From positions 1 through 8,393 of the forward strand of contig NATI01000080.1 of assembly GCA_002085265.1 (NCBI GenBank): a DNA stretch of 8,393 bases, in the 5' to 3' direction. The DNA is from Candidatus Omnitrophica bacterium 4484_49 (GTDB lineage Bacteria; Omnitrophota; Gorgyraeia; Kaelpiales; Kaelpiaceae). The notes under the pieces were generated by a model that was given only the letters and a program-made list of their open reading frames with translations, made no database searches and was not told where the DNA came from. Every line of letters begins with the position of its first letter. Position 1 is the stretch's first letter. The position numbers and the translations under genes were made by a program. Positions 1 through 6,429 of the stretch are shown one piece after another.

Positions 1-217
1 TAAGAAATATGGAAACCTTCCCTCTCACCAGAGGAGAAGTGGCAATGCTCAATCCCGAGCGCATGGAAATTATCTTGAGGACATCCAGAATATCCATCCC
101 CTTAACATCCAGGGTTATGGGAGCATTAAGTGTTACTTTGGTAGCACCTGTGATAAAAACAGTGACTATCAGAAGGATAAAAACAGTCTTAAAATTTAAC
201 TTCTTTCTTTTCTCCAT
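1..217 (-). CDS. gspD: Secretin (GspD/PilQ-like), N-terminal part only, cut by window edge
   Basis: Only the first 72 codons are present; the gene continues past the left edge. The ATG at 217 directly follows an in-frame TAA (220-218), so no upstream start is possible, and a GAGG lies just ahead of it. The product opens with a basic stretch (MEKRKK), then a hydrophobic segment at about residues 10-26 ending near ITGA, which looks like a Sec signal peptide. Next comes a secretin N0/STN-type domain start: ITLDVKGMDILDVLKII, then SGLSIATSPLVRGKVSI, matching the family pattern of beta strand, helix with D-x-L-x-V-L, and the conserved 'P-x-V-x-G-x-V' strand. Secretins form the outer-membrane exit pore of T2SS and type IV pili. 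It overlaps the upstream gspC/pilP-like gene by 29 bases. Its place at the end of an L-M-C order is the position of pilQ after pilP. The secretin assignment is firm; GspD versus PilQ cannot be decided from this fragment. Confidence 0.85.
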   Translation of the reverse strand, partial: MEKRKKLNFKTVFILLIVTVFITGATKVTLNAPITLDVKGMDILDVLKIISMRSGLSIATSPLVRGKVSIFL

Positions 218-647
218 TTACCTCAATAATTGCCGAATTTTCCTTTATCTCCACTACCTTGATTCCCTTATACTCTTCGCCCTCTGCCAGCAGTTGCTGG
301 TTGTTCGTATTCCTGTCATATATGGCAAGGTATTTCTTATCCAGTATGATTATACCATTGAAACTTACCTCTTCCAAAGGATTAGTAAGAGCCTTTTCTT
401 TTTTGCTTTCTCTTCTCTCTCCGGATGGATATAGGAAAACATCTCTTATATGGGAATAATCCTTATTCAAATCTATAAGTGATTCCTGATAAGTTTTGTA
501 CTTATGTTGATAAAATTTAATTTTCGACCACAGTTCATCTCTTATTTCCGGTGGCTGACGGAATAGAAAAAATCCCACCATAACCACAGCCCCTATAACT
601 GCTGTATATCCAGCAATTTTAGGCTCCAGGAGATTAATCTTTTTCAT
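189..647 (-). CDS. gspC: GspC/PilP-like inner-membrane bridge protein
   Basis: 152 residues. A single membrane segment lies at about 11-29 (after KKINLLEPK), followed by a charged linker at 30-88 and a small C-terminal beta domain at 91-152. That domain opens LEEVSFNGIIILDKKYLAIY and ends with an 'EGEEYKGIKVVEIKENSAIIEV' type pattern. This is the layout of the GspC homology region and of PilP: a G-I strand, a strand carrying the site's own 'AIY' sequence, then a gate-like 'G-x-x-Y-x-G-x-K-V-V-x-I' and a final V-N-G turn. In the known families this domain binds the N0 domain of the secretin and ties the inner-membrane platform to the outer-membrane pore. There is no lipobox cysteine, so its anchoring is GspC-like rather than PilP-lipoprotein-like, and there is no room for the PDZ domain of many proteobacterial GspC proteins. 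It starts 14 bases inside the end of the gspM/pilO-like gene and overlaps the secretin start. Identification rests on context and fold pattern, not strong motif identity. Confidence 0.7.
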   Translation of the reverse strand: MKKINLLEPKIAGYTAVIGAVVMVGFFLFRQPPEIRDELWSKIKFYQHKYKTYQESLIDLNKDYSHIRDVFLYPSGERRESKKEKALTNPLEEVSFNGIIILDKKYLAIYDRNTNNQQLLAEGEEYKGIKVVEIKENSAIIEVNGEKKEVKF

Positions 648-1161
648 AAAATTCTCGTTTGATTTTCAGGCGGAATAAAATCTTTTTACCTGTAGACGGA
701 GTGAGGACAACTTCCTGAATGTAATTCTGAGTATAGGGATTTTCCAGTTGAGAGAGAAATTTAACCACAGAAAGGAAACTCCCTTCTCCCTCAACATCAA
801 AATACAATCCCTCTTCCAGTCCTGATGCTGGCCTTACTATTTTTATTCTCACCTTGTTTTCATCTGCCAGAGCAGTAATTTCTTTATATAAACTCAATTT
901 CTGGATTTCTCGGGGTTGAAATAACTCCTCGACATCCACTCTGGCGCTTAATTGGGAATAAATTCTATCAATGCTCCCTTTACGGGCAATCAATCTCAGT
1001 GCCTTATCCATCTGCAACTTACTGCGTGCAATCATATTATTTAACCTTCTCCAATCAGTTCCCAGAGGAAACAACACAAATTTCAACAGAATAACACCAC
1101 CCAATATCAGAAGGAGGAGTTTCAAATACCCTTTATTTCTCATATCTTCCAGAACATTCAT
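634..1161 (-). CDS. gspM: GspM/PilO-like platform protein
   Basis: 175 residues. A short cytoplasmic start is followed by one membrane segment at about 12-31 (GYLKLLLLILGGVILLKFVL), a helical, probably coiled-coil stretch at about 35-75, and a C-terminal alpha/beta domain at about 90-172. The pattern there (ALADENKVRIKIVRP, FDVEGEGSFLSVVKFLSQLE, then a strand pair ending FRLKIKREF) fits the ferredoxin-like periplasmic domain of PilO and GspM. In the family this protein pairs with GspL/PilN in the inner-membrane assembly platform. The ATG at 1161 overlaps the TGA of the upstream gspL-like gene as ATGA, with AGGA about 10 bases before it; Met7 is a possible alternative start. The gene lies exactly where pilO would be in pilMNOPQ. 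Assignment to the PilO/GspM group is good; which of the two it resembles more cannot be told by eye. Confidence 0.72.
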   Translation of the reverse strand: MNVLEDMRNKGYLKLLLLILGGVILLKFVLFPLGTDWRRLNNMIARSKLQMDKALRLIARKGSIDRIYSQLSARVDVEELFQPREIQKLSLYKEITALADENKVRIKIVRPASGLEEGLYFDVEGEGSFLSVVKFLSQLENPYTQNYIQEVVLTPSTGKKILFRLKIKREFYEKD

Positions 1162-2513
1162 TGCAATTTTATCCTGAGAGAAAACAGGTTTTCAGCAGGG
1201 GATGTGGAATTAACCCGGAAATCAGTAACACTTTTTACATCTGGAATTTCCTTAAGTGATTTATAGAAATCGTATATCAGTTGAGGAGATGAACTTTTCC
1301 CTTCGATTCTAATTTCAGATTCTCTCTCATACTCCAGCCTCTGAATGAAAACACCCTGAGGAATAGTTGTAACTATTTTATCAAATATGTCCAAAAAAAA
1401 TGGCATCTTGCTTCTGGAAAGGAAGAAATCCACAACTTTCTTTTTCTCTTCTAACTTTTGGATAGTAGGATTCAGCTCCCGGAGTACAGAATTTATATCC
1501 CTAAGATACAGTTTTCTTCTGCGATATTCCAGACCGAATAAACACAGAATTTCCAGAAACACAACAGTCCATAAAAGAACTGCCTGCTTCTTCTGTTTGA
1601 AGACTCTCCTTTTATAAATCTCCTGAATAATAGCAGAGGGTGTTAAATCTATCTCCATCTCCTCCATCACCGCCAGCCCCAAGACCGCAGCCAGCAAATA
1701 TTCTTCCCTTTTCTCCCCCAGGATCTCACATCCTTCCCCTCTCCGGATAAAATCTTCCTGATAGATAAATTCCAAATCGTCAAATGGCAAGCTGGAAATT
1801 CCCTCTTTCAGAAATTTGATATTCCCGGGGCCGATAATACTTACACCGGAAATTGGAGATGAAATACCTTCTTTATTAAAAGAGTTCACGGAATGCAGAA
1901 TTTCTGCCTGCCAGGATTCCACTCCCTTCTCTTCTATAATTCTGTAACCTTTGTTTATCTCCCGACAGAAAAGCATTTTCCCACCTGAAGTAATTACGAA
2001 ATTCGTATATTCAGCATCAAGGGCAAGGATAATTCTTTCCTGATTCCCTCTGATTTTTTTGTAAAAATTAAGGATTCCCAGCGAATTCATGGTTACGGCT
2101 GTGGGGAGGATAAATCCTTTCACCTCACTGAGATAGCGATTTATAATCTCCTCTCCAACCACAGCCAGAATTACTCTTGTGCCCTGAGAAAGTCGCGAGA
2201 GGATACTTACGGAATAATTAACATTTATATCCCGGTAGGGGAACTGCCTCAAAGCCTGATAATGCGCCATGTGGTGAATTTCTTCCTTTTTATGAGAAGG
2301 AAATACCGGATAATGAACGGAAACCTTTCTCCTGGGTATGGAAGCCCTTACAGCCGAACCCCAGTTACGAAATGTCTTTCTCAGAAACTGAGTAGTTTCT
2401 GGACTTAAAGGCAGACTAAAAATTCCTAATTTATGAATTTCAAATTTCCCAGCATAAAAATCTGCCTGGCAGAACTTGATATGGTCATCTTCAATCTCTA
2501 ATCCCAGCATCAC
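1158..2513 (-). CDS. gspL: GspL-like protein: PilM-type actin fold joined to PilN-type membrane part
   Basis: 451 residues from the GTG at 2513. Residues 1-280 resemble the PilM/GspL actin-like cytoplasmic domain: it opens with LGLEIEDDHIKFCQ (the 'LGIDIG-x-x-x-IK' type start), has strands such as RVILAVVGEE, and a second phosphate-loop-like strand ILALDAEYTNFVI. Near 287-292 is EIDLTP, resembling the INLLP box of PilN, then a basic stretch and one membrane segment at about 311-328. The tail (329-451) has a coiled coil rich in K and E and a final alpha/beta domain (IPQGVFIQRLEYERESEIRIEG) typical of PilN. In the family this protein links the GspE ATPase to the membrane platform and pairs with GspM. 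The start is ambiguous: GTG at 2513 overlaps the gspK stop as GTGA and ATG follows at 2510, while an in-frame TTG at 2537 would add eight residues. The family N terminus and the 4-base overlap favour GTG or ATG. Confidence 0.75.
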   Translation of the reverse strand: MMLGLEIEDDHIKFCQADFYAGKFEIHKLGIFSLPLSPETTQFLRKTFRNWGSAVRASIPRRKVSVHYPVFPSHKKEEIHHMAHYQALRQFPYRDINVNYSVSILSRLSQGTRVILAVVGEEIINRYLSEVKGFILPTAVTMNSLGILNFYKKIRGNQERIILALDAEYTNFVITSGGKMLFCREINKGYRIIEEKGVESWQAEILHSVNSFNKEGISSPISGVSIIGPGNIKFLKEGISSLPFDDLEFIYQEDFIRRGEGCEILGEKREEYLLAAVLGLAVMEEMEIDLTPSAIIQEIYKRRVFKQKKQAVLLWTVVFLEILCLFGLEYRRRKLYLRDINSVLRELNPTIQKLEEKKKVVDFFLSRSKMPFFLDIFDKIVTTIPQGVFIQRLEYERESEIRIEGKSSSPQLIYDFYKSLKEIPDVKSVTDFRVNSTSPAENLFSLRIKLQ

Positions 2514-3403
2514 TGTGTCCAGAAGTTTTCCTTCCAACTCAAAATATTAAAACCCCTTTCTCTTTTTATCACCACTGCAACTTCTTTCTTTATACCTCTA
2601 TTAGTTGTGGCCACAAGGTATATTCTAAAATAATCGGAACTCACTTTAAAGAAATTGTTTAATTTCTGAATACTATTCCGAATATCTCCAGACAATTTGT
2701 CAAAATTTTTTCCATATACAAGGCGAGCAATATAATCGGGATTCAAAGATTCAAAATAATCGCCTCCTTCTCTTATCTGCCAGAGGCCATTTTTGATGTT
2801 ATCCAAATGATAAGCAGTCATTACAATGTCAAATACCTCCTGATTTACAGTGTTTATGTTCAGTTTATCATCTCCGTAAACAGTAAAAGTCCTTTTTATT
2901 TCATCCATTTCCTCAGGCTTCAAATTCTCTCCTCCCTTTACATACCTCAACTCATATAGACTTTTCAAAGGACCGTTGCGGAAAGGATAATCAAAAAAAC
3001 TTTCTTCATTTTCATCTCTCCAGTCAATTATGGAATTGGCAAACTCAGTGTTAAAAACCTTCTTCAAAAGGGCATCAGAGGCGAAATTTATGTTAACCTT
3101 CCTATCCTCATCCATTATCTCAACATGGCAAATCCCATCTCGGGATTGATAATCAAAAGGAAGACACCAGTTATCATTCAGAGAATCAATACCATTGGAC
3201 TCAGAGTCTTTTTCTAAAATTTTAAATGCCTGATTCAATCCATTCCAGACCAGATTCCTTGCCACCACTCTATCCCGATGGTAACTGGCTGACTTCAACT
3301 CCAAAGTTGCCCGGTATCCCACTCCTATTGCTATAAGCACAGAAATAAATACCGCCCACAGAACAAAAATGGAAATAATTCCTTTAGAATCTCTTACCCC
3401 CAT
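2510..3403 (-). CDS. gspK: GspK-like minor pseudopilin (tip protein)
   Basis: 297 residues, about the usual GspK length. The prepilin site is DSKG|IISIFVLWAV, Gly8 at -1, followed by a hydrophobic helix to about residue 28. Mature position 5 is Phe, not Glu; lack of Glu5 is a known GspK hallmark, since GspK caps the pseudopilus tip. The large globular domain holds two 'NIN' turns (RKVNINFAS at about 102-109 and LNINTVN at 181-187) and the family signature DWRDENEESF...YPFRNGPLKSLYELRYVKG at about 127-157 (acidic 'DW-D' loop, then 'N-x-P-L-x-S-x-x-E-L-R-x-V-x-G'), the helix-hairpin-helix-like core of GspK. Only three cysteines or fewer are visible, so disulfide use is unclear. The ATG at 3403 has GAGGAG about 11 bases upstream and overlaps the end of the gspJ-like gene by 20 bases. 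The assignment to GspK is firm, and it argues for a T2SS-type rather than a simple pilus system. Confidence 0.88.
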   Translation of the reverse strand: MGVRDSKGIISIFVLWAVFISVLIAIGVGYRATLELKSASYHRDRVVARNLVWNGLNQAFKILEKDSESNGIDSLNDNWCLPFDYQSRDGICHVEIMDEDRKVNINFASDALLKKVFNTEFANSIIDWRDENEESFFDYPFRNGPLKSLYELRYVKGGENLKPEEMDEIKRTFTVYGDDKLNINTVNQEVFDIVMTAYHLDNIKNGLWQIREGGDYFESLNPDYIARLVYGKNFDKLSGDIRNSIQKLNNFFKVSSDYFRIYLVATTNRGIKKEVAVVIKRERGFNILSWKENFWTQ

Positions 3404-4043
3404 ATATAAAAATACTCCTCTTCAGTTCCTCCCCATTGGGGAGTTTACATTTCACTTTCACAACTGCAGGTAACTCCTTGCCGGAATAGGTATCTGTCTC
3501 AATAAGTTCTTTTCTATCCTGGTCATAATAGATCACTGAAAACTCAAAATCACCTCTGATCATGGGAAATTCTACTGTTTTATCCTCAAATGGAGACTGA
3601 ATTCTCTTATACAAAATATCCTTACCGTCTTTTTCTTTACTCTCATAGGTAAGTTTGAATATCGGTGCCCGGTACAAATTTTCATAAGGAGTATAAATAA
3701 CCCTATCTCCTTCACCAATACAAAAAGGAGGAATACACCAGAAACTCAGAACCTTTCCTTCACTAACAGTAAAATCAGGTTCATCTGGAGGATAAGCAAA
3801 AACGCCTGCGGAATGAGTCTCCTGGGTAATAATTTCCAGAACATTTCTTATTCCGGCGTAGCGCAATGCTGCCTCCTTACTCCTGGTGCTGACTTTAAAA
3901 CTCAGCCATATAAAAGAAGAGACGAGTAAAAATATCAGGGAGATTATCACCATTGCTACTATAAGTTCTATCAGGGTGAAAGATTTACTCTTCCAGGAAG
4001 ATAGTCCCGGAACCTGCCCACAGAGATATTTTATTTTCCCCAT
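3384..4043 (-). CDS. gspJ: GspJ-like minor pseudopilin with Ser at the -1 cleavage position
   Basis: 219 residues. The prepilin motif is KSKS|FTLIELIVAMVIISLIF: Ser21 stands where Gly is normal, Phe22 is +1 and Glu26 is +5. The hydrophobic helix runs to about residue 47, followed by a beta-rich globular domain (for example LSFWCIPPFCIGEGDRVIYT, YYDQDRKELIETD, AVVKVKCKLPNGEE) as in GspJ. GspJ is a minor pseudopilin that with GspI and GspK starts the pseudopilus. The leader of 21 residues is longer than the usual 6-10. The ATG at 4043 lies 59 bases inside the 3' end of the gspH-like gene and has no clear ribosome-binding site; no other ATG, GTG or TTG exists between it and the motif. The position between H and K and the length support J; the start is the weak point. 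Confidence 0.75.
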   Translation of the reverse strand: MGKIKYLCGQVPGLSSWKSKSFTLIELIVAMVIISLIFLLVSSFIWLSFKVSTRSKEAALRYAGIRNVLEIITQETHSAGVFAYPPDEPDFTVSEGKVLSFWCIPPFCIGEGDRVIYTPYENLYRAPIFKLTYESKEKDGKDILYKRIQSPFEDKTVEFPMIRGDFEFSVIYYDQDRKELIETDTYSGKELPAVVKVKCKLPNGEELKRSIFIYGGKRF

Positions 4044-4448
4044 ATCTGGAACTCAGTGTTATACTACCTTCTTCTCTCATATTTCCATCGCAGATAATTT
4101 TGAACTCCCCGGTGGGATAAAAATAAATATTATCAACCTGAGTATCAAGTTTATACTCCTCAGGAATGGGATATTCAGCAATAATCTCCTTATTGTCGTC
4201 CTGGGAAGGAACAGCAAGGACAAGGATGTGAGGTTTTATTTCAACTTCTATCACTCTGCCTTCCACTACTGTTTTATTGTGAGCATTTTTAAGAAAATTC
4301 ATAAATTTGTAACAATAATTCTGAAATTTCTGTTTCTGATATCTGGTATAGAAACCGGGCACAACCAATCCCGAAAGGATTCCTATAATTAAAACACAAC
4401 TAACATTTCTAAAAGGGTAAAAGAATTATGTTTTCTAATATTCATCAT
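3985..4448 (-). CDS. gspH: GspH-like minor pseudopilin gene broken by a one-base frameshift
   Basis: The gene starts at ATG 4448 (or the next ATG, 4445), overlapping the gspI-like stop as ATGA. The first frame reads MMNIRKHNS|FTLLEMLVVF and then TAA (4391-4389). One base back, the frame continues LIIGILSGLVVPGFYTRYQK and stays open to the TAA at 3985. Joined, the product is about 154 residues with a textbook pseudopilin start: Ser at -1, Phe +1, Glu +5, and the helix ending 'VVP' at the usual distance. The shift lies in a TTTT run at 4394-4391; one extra T would restore the frame. The globular part has a strand-rich end (YPTGEFKIICDG, GSITLSSRYGENKISLWAG) like GspH. A conceptual start at TTG 4368 would lose the cleavage site and half the helix, so that shorter reading is unlikely to be a working pseudopilin. 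This may be a real mutation, a sequencing or assembly error, or recoding; error or mutation is most likely. Confidence 0.72.
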
Positions 4449-4801
4449 TTAATAAACAGATAATCGGCTTGGGAAAATACTTTCGAATCTTTATTTACCT
4501 TAATTACGATACTTTTAAGATAATCATCTTTATCTTCCATATTCACCTGCCAAAAGAACTGACCATAAGGGGTAAGGAAACTACCCTGAGTCTCAGGTAT
4601 AAATAAATGGGGGAAACTTTGAGCAACCAGATAATCACAGAAGATATTTTCCAGTTGAGTATCGGTATAAATATATTCATTGATTCTCCGGAAACCTCTT
4701 ACAGAAACCTCGAGAGCATACAGAACAGCAGCAACAAGTATAGAAAGGATAAGCACTCCCAGAACAGCATCCAAAAGAAAATAACCTTTATTTTTAATCA
4801 T
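4445..4801 (-). CDS. gspI: GspI-like minor pseudopilin with Asp at +5
   Basis: 118 residues, the usual GspI length. The prepilin site is IKNKG|YFLLDAVLGVLILSILV: Gly6 at -1, Tyr at +1 and Asp11 at +5 in place of the near-universal Glu. The hydrophobic helix extends to about residue 28, then RGFRRINEYIYTDTQLENIF, which resembles the helix after the membrane segment in GspI. The C-terminal part (YGQFFWQVN, then YLKSIVIKVNKDSKVF) matches the short paired strands of GspI. In the family, GspI forms the core of the I-J-K tip complex. The ATG at 4801 overlaps the gspG stop as ATGA and no ribosome-binding site is visible, so translation is probably coupled to gspG. GspH is the usual neighbour of GspG; here the order is G-I-H-J-K. 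I is supported by length and pattern, though a divergent V-type minor pseudopilin cannot be excluded. Confidence 0.72.
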   Translation of the reverse strand: MIKNKGYFLLDAVLGVLILSILVAAVLYALEVSVRGFRRINEYIYTDTQLENIFCDYLVAQSFPHLFIPETQGSFLTPYGQFFWQVNMEDKDDYLKSIVIKVNKDSKVFSQADYLFIK

Positions 4802-5229
4802 TGTTGTATTGGCTGGGCAGAGTTGTAAACTATATCATCAGAATCATCAGAGGCATCGGGTCCTTTACTACGAATTTCATACTCATAATGATGGCCTTCT
4901 TTCTTCCTGGTGTATTCATAGGGATTTCCCCAGGGATCGAGAATTGAATCTCCTTTAACTTTTACTCTTTTCACATAGGGGCCTTTCCACATATCCGCTT
5001 TTTCTCCCACTGGCCTTTCCCACAACTGGCTTAACCTCTCCGGGTATTCTCCCATATCCAGTTCATACATATCAAGAGCAGTGGCAATAGTCCCATATAT
5101 CTCTGCTTCTGCTCGCTTGATCCTTGCTTCTTCGGTTCTCCCGGCCAAACGCGGTAAAACAGTGGCAACCAGAATCCCAATAATGGTTATAACAATAAGA
5201 AGCTCAATCAAAGTAAATCCTTTTTTCAT
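4798..5229 (-). CDS. gspG: Major pseudopilin GspG
   Basis: 143 residues, the standard length. A very short leader, MKKG|FTLIELLIVITIIGILVATVLP, gives Gly4 at -1, Phe at +1 and Glu9 at +5. A long helix follows (RTEEARIKRAEAEIYGTIATALDMYELDMGEYP), then the GspG signatures: LDPWGNPYEY at about 97-106 and an acidic loop SKGPDASDDSDDI at about 121-133, which in known GspG proteins binds calcium and stabilises the subunit. After cleavage and N-methylation by a prepilin peptidase (not in this window), the protein polymerises into the pseudopilus. The start is clear: AAGGAGGTGA sits six bases (from its GGAGG) before the ATG at 5229, the strongest ribosome-binding site seen in the operon, fitting the most abundant component. 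It lies 13 bases after gspF and its stop overlaps the gspI-like start. The assignment is firm and is the best single argument for a T2SS. Confidence 0.95.
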   Translation of the reverse strand: MKKGFTLIELLIVITIIGILVATVLPRLAGRTEEARIKRAEAEIYGTIATALDMYELDMGEYPERLSQLWERPVGEKADMWKGPYVKRVKVKGDSILDPWGNPYEYTRKKEGHHYEYEIRSKGPDASDDSDDIVYNSAQPIQQ

Positions 5230-5232
5230 AAC

Positions 5233-5242
5233 TCACCTCCTT
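5233..5242 (-). promoter_or_regulatory. Strong Shine-Dalgarno site for gspG
   Basis: On the minus strand the ten bases read AAGGAGGTGA, a near-perfect anti-16S match, with the GGAGG core six bases from the gspG ATG. It fills the 13-base gap between gspF (TAG) and gspG. The other genes of the operon mostly start within 4-base overlaps with weak or no such site. This fits a need for many more GspG copies than minor pseudopilins. Confidence 0.85.
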
Positions 5243-6427
5243 CTATCTTATCAGCATATTCAACTCAAATATTGGCAACAGCATGGCTATAACTATCACT
5301 CCCACAATCATCCCCACGAACAGAATCAATAATGGCTCCAGAAGCTGGGTCCCAATTTTCAACCTGTAATCCAGTTCCTGTGCATAGTTATCAGCAACTG
5401 TAAGAAGTGAATTTTCCAGATTACCACTTTCCTCTCCCACCGCTATTACATCCACAATATCTTCAGGGAATATGCCTTCCAGACTTTTACTAAGGCTCTC
5501 TCCTTCTTTTAAAGCCCGAGTTACTTCAGCCAGAGGAATTTTAAGACTTTCCAGTGAAAGTACAGACCTGGCTAATTCCACTGCCTCCACCACAGGGACA
5601 CCAGACCTGATAAGCATTCCCAGTGTCCGGGGGAAAAGCACATACTCCCGGTATAAAATCAATTTATTTATAACTGGAATTCTGAGTTTAAATCTTTCCC
5701 ACATGACTCTGGCTGGACCCTGAGAAACAAATTTCTTAAATCCCCAATATCCTCCAATTACCAGCAGGATAATTAACCACCATAGGCGAGAAAAAATGTG
5801 ACTAAAAAACAAAACTATCCTGGTAATTAAAGGAAGGCGTTGCCCGAGATCAACAAATATCTCAGACACTCTGGGAATCACAAAAGAAAGAAGGAAAAAA
5901 ATAGTGAGAGTCCCCGCTGTTAATACCAGAGCAGGATAGAAAAGCGCTGATTTAACTTTGGAGCGCAATTCCAGTTCATGATTGAATACGTCTCCAGCCT
6001 CTTTTAAAGCATAATCCAAATTGCCACTTCTCTCTCCTGAAGAAATCAATGCCGGAAGTATGGGAGGTAAATTAGGATAAGCACTCAATACCTGAGATAA
6101 ACTGGCTCCATCTCTTACTTGAGCGTAAATTTCCGAAATTACTCCGCCCAGCCGGCCTCGCGCAAACTGCCTCTGCAGGATGTTCAACGCCCGTAGCAAC
6201 GGTAACCCGGCTTTAATAAGTTCTCCCAGACGAATACAGAACTGAGCCAGCTCTTTCCTCCGAAAGTGGGGAGTAAGCATTTGGGCATGCTTTTCTTCTT
6301 CCAGAGATAGAATAAAAATCCCTTTTCGGGTTAACTCCTCAATTGCCTGATTGGGAGAAGGGGAGTCTATTTTTCCTGTTATAAGTTCTCCCGATGAAGT
6401 ACGGCCTTTATAACTAAAATAAGGCAT
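5243..6427 (-). CDS. gspF: Inner-membrane platform protein GspF
   Basis: 394 residues, the normal size. The N-terminal part (MPYFSYKGRTSSGELITGKID, residues 1-50) is the usual short GspF start. Two copies of the helical GspF domain follow, at about 60-185 and 262-390, each with a 'GE-x-SGNL' box (GERSGNLDYAL at 131-141 and GEESGNLENSL at 331-341). Three membrane segments lie at about 162-184, 206-229 and 364-386. GspF is the polytopic platform subunit that contacts the GspE ATPase and moves pseudopilins into the fibre. The ATG at 6427 follows the gspE stop by two bases, with GAAGG inside the gspE end six bases upstream, so the two are co-translated as is usual for ATPase and platform. No anomaly was seen. 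Members of the PilC branch look similar, but the pseudopilin context favours GspF. Confidence 0.94.
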   Translation of the reverse strand: MPYFSYKGRTSSGELITGKIDSPSPNQAIEELTRKGIFILSLEEEKHAQMLTPHFRRKELAQFCIRLGELIKAGLPLLRALNILQRQFARGRLGGVISEIYAQVRDGASLSQVLSAYPNLPPILPALISSGERSGNLDYALKEAGDVFNHELELRSKVKSALFYPALVLTAGTLTIFFLLSFVIPRVSEIFVDLGQRLPLITRIVLFFSHIFSRLWWLIILLVIGGYWGFKKFVSQGPARVMWERFKLRIPVINKLILYREYVLFPRTLGMLIRSGVPVVEAVELARSVLSLESLKIPLAEVTRALKEGESLSKSLEGIFPEDIVDVIAVGEESGNLENSLLTVADNYAQELDYRLKIGTQLLEPLLILFVGMIVGVIVIAMLLPIFELNMLIR

Positions 6428-6429
6428 AA

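Noticed and set aside
32..45. 13-base repeat (ggagaagtggcaa) shared with 8191-8203
   Set aside because: One exact 13-mer pair is about what chance gives in a window of this length, and one copy lies inside the secretin coding sequence.
9..434. Plus-strand open frame of 141 codons over the gspC and gspD region
   Set aside because: It lies antisense to two well-supported genes, has no family features, and its translation is a low-complexity hydrophobic shadow.
3985..4368. A separate 127-codon gene starting at TTG 4368
   Set aside because: The frame clearly continues upstream into the pseudopilin helix, and the missing FTLLE start is in the neighbouring frame, so the TTG start is an artefact of the frameshift.
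3886..4392. Plus-strand open frame of 168 codons over gspH/gspJ
   Set aside because: It is antisense to two genes with clear prepilin motifs, and it shows no ribosome-binding site or domain of its own.
4367..4400. Programmed -1 frameshift signal (TTTT plus a 5-bp hairpin)
   Set aside because: The sequence GTG TTT TAA is not a classical slippery heptamer, the T run is short and the stem is weak. A mutation or read error is simpler; it is kept only as an option in the finding.
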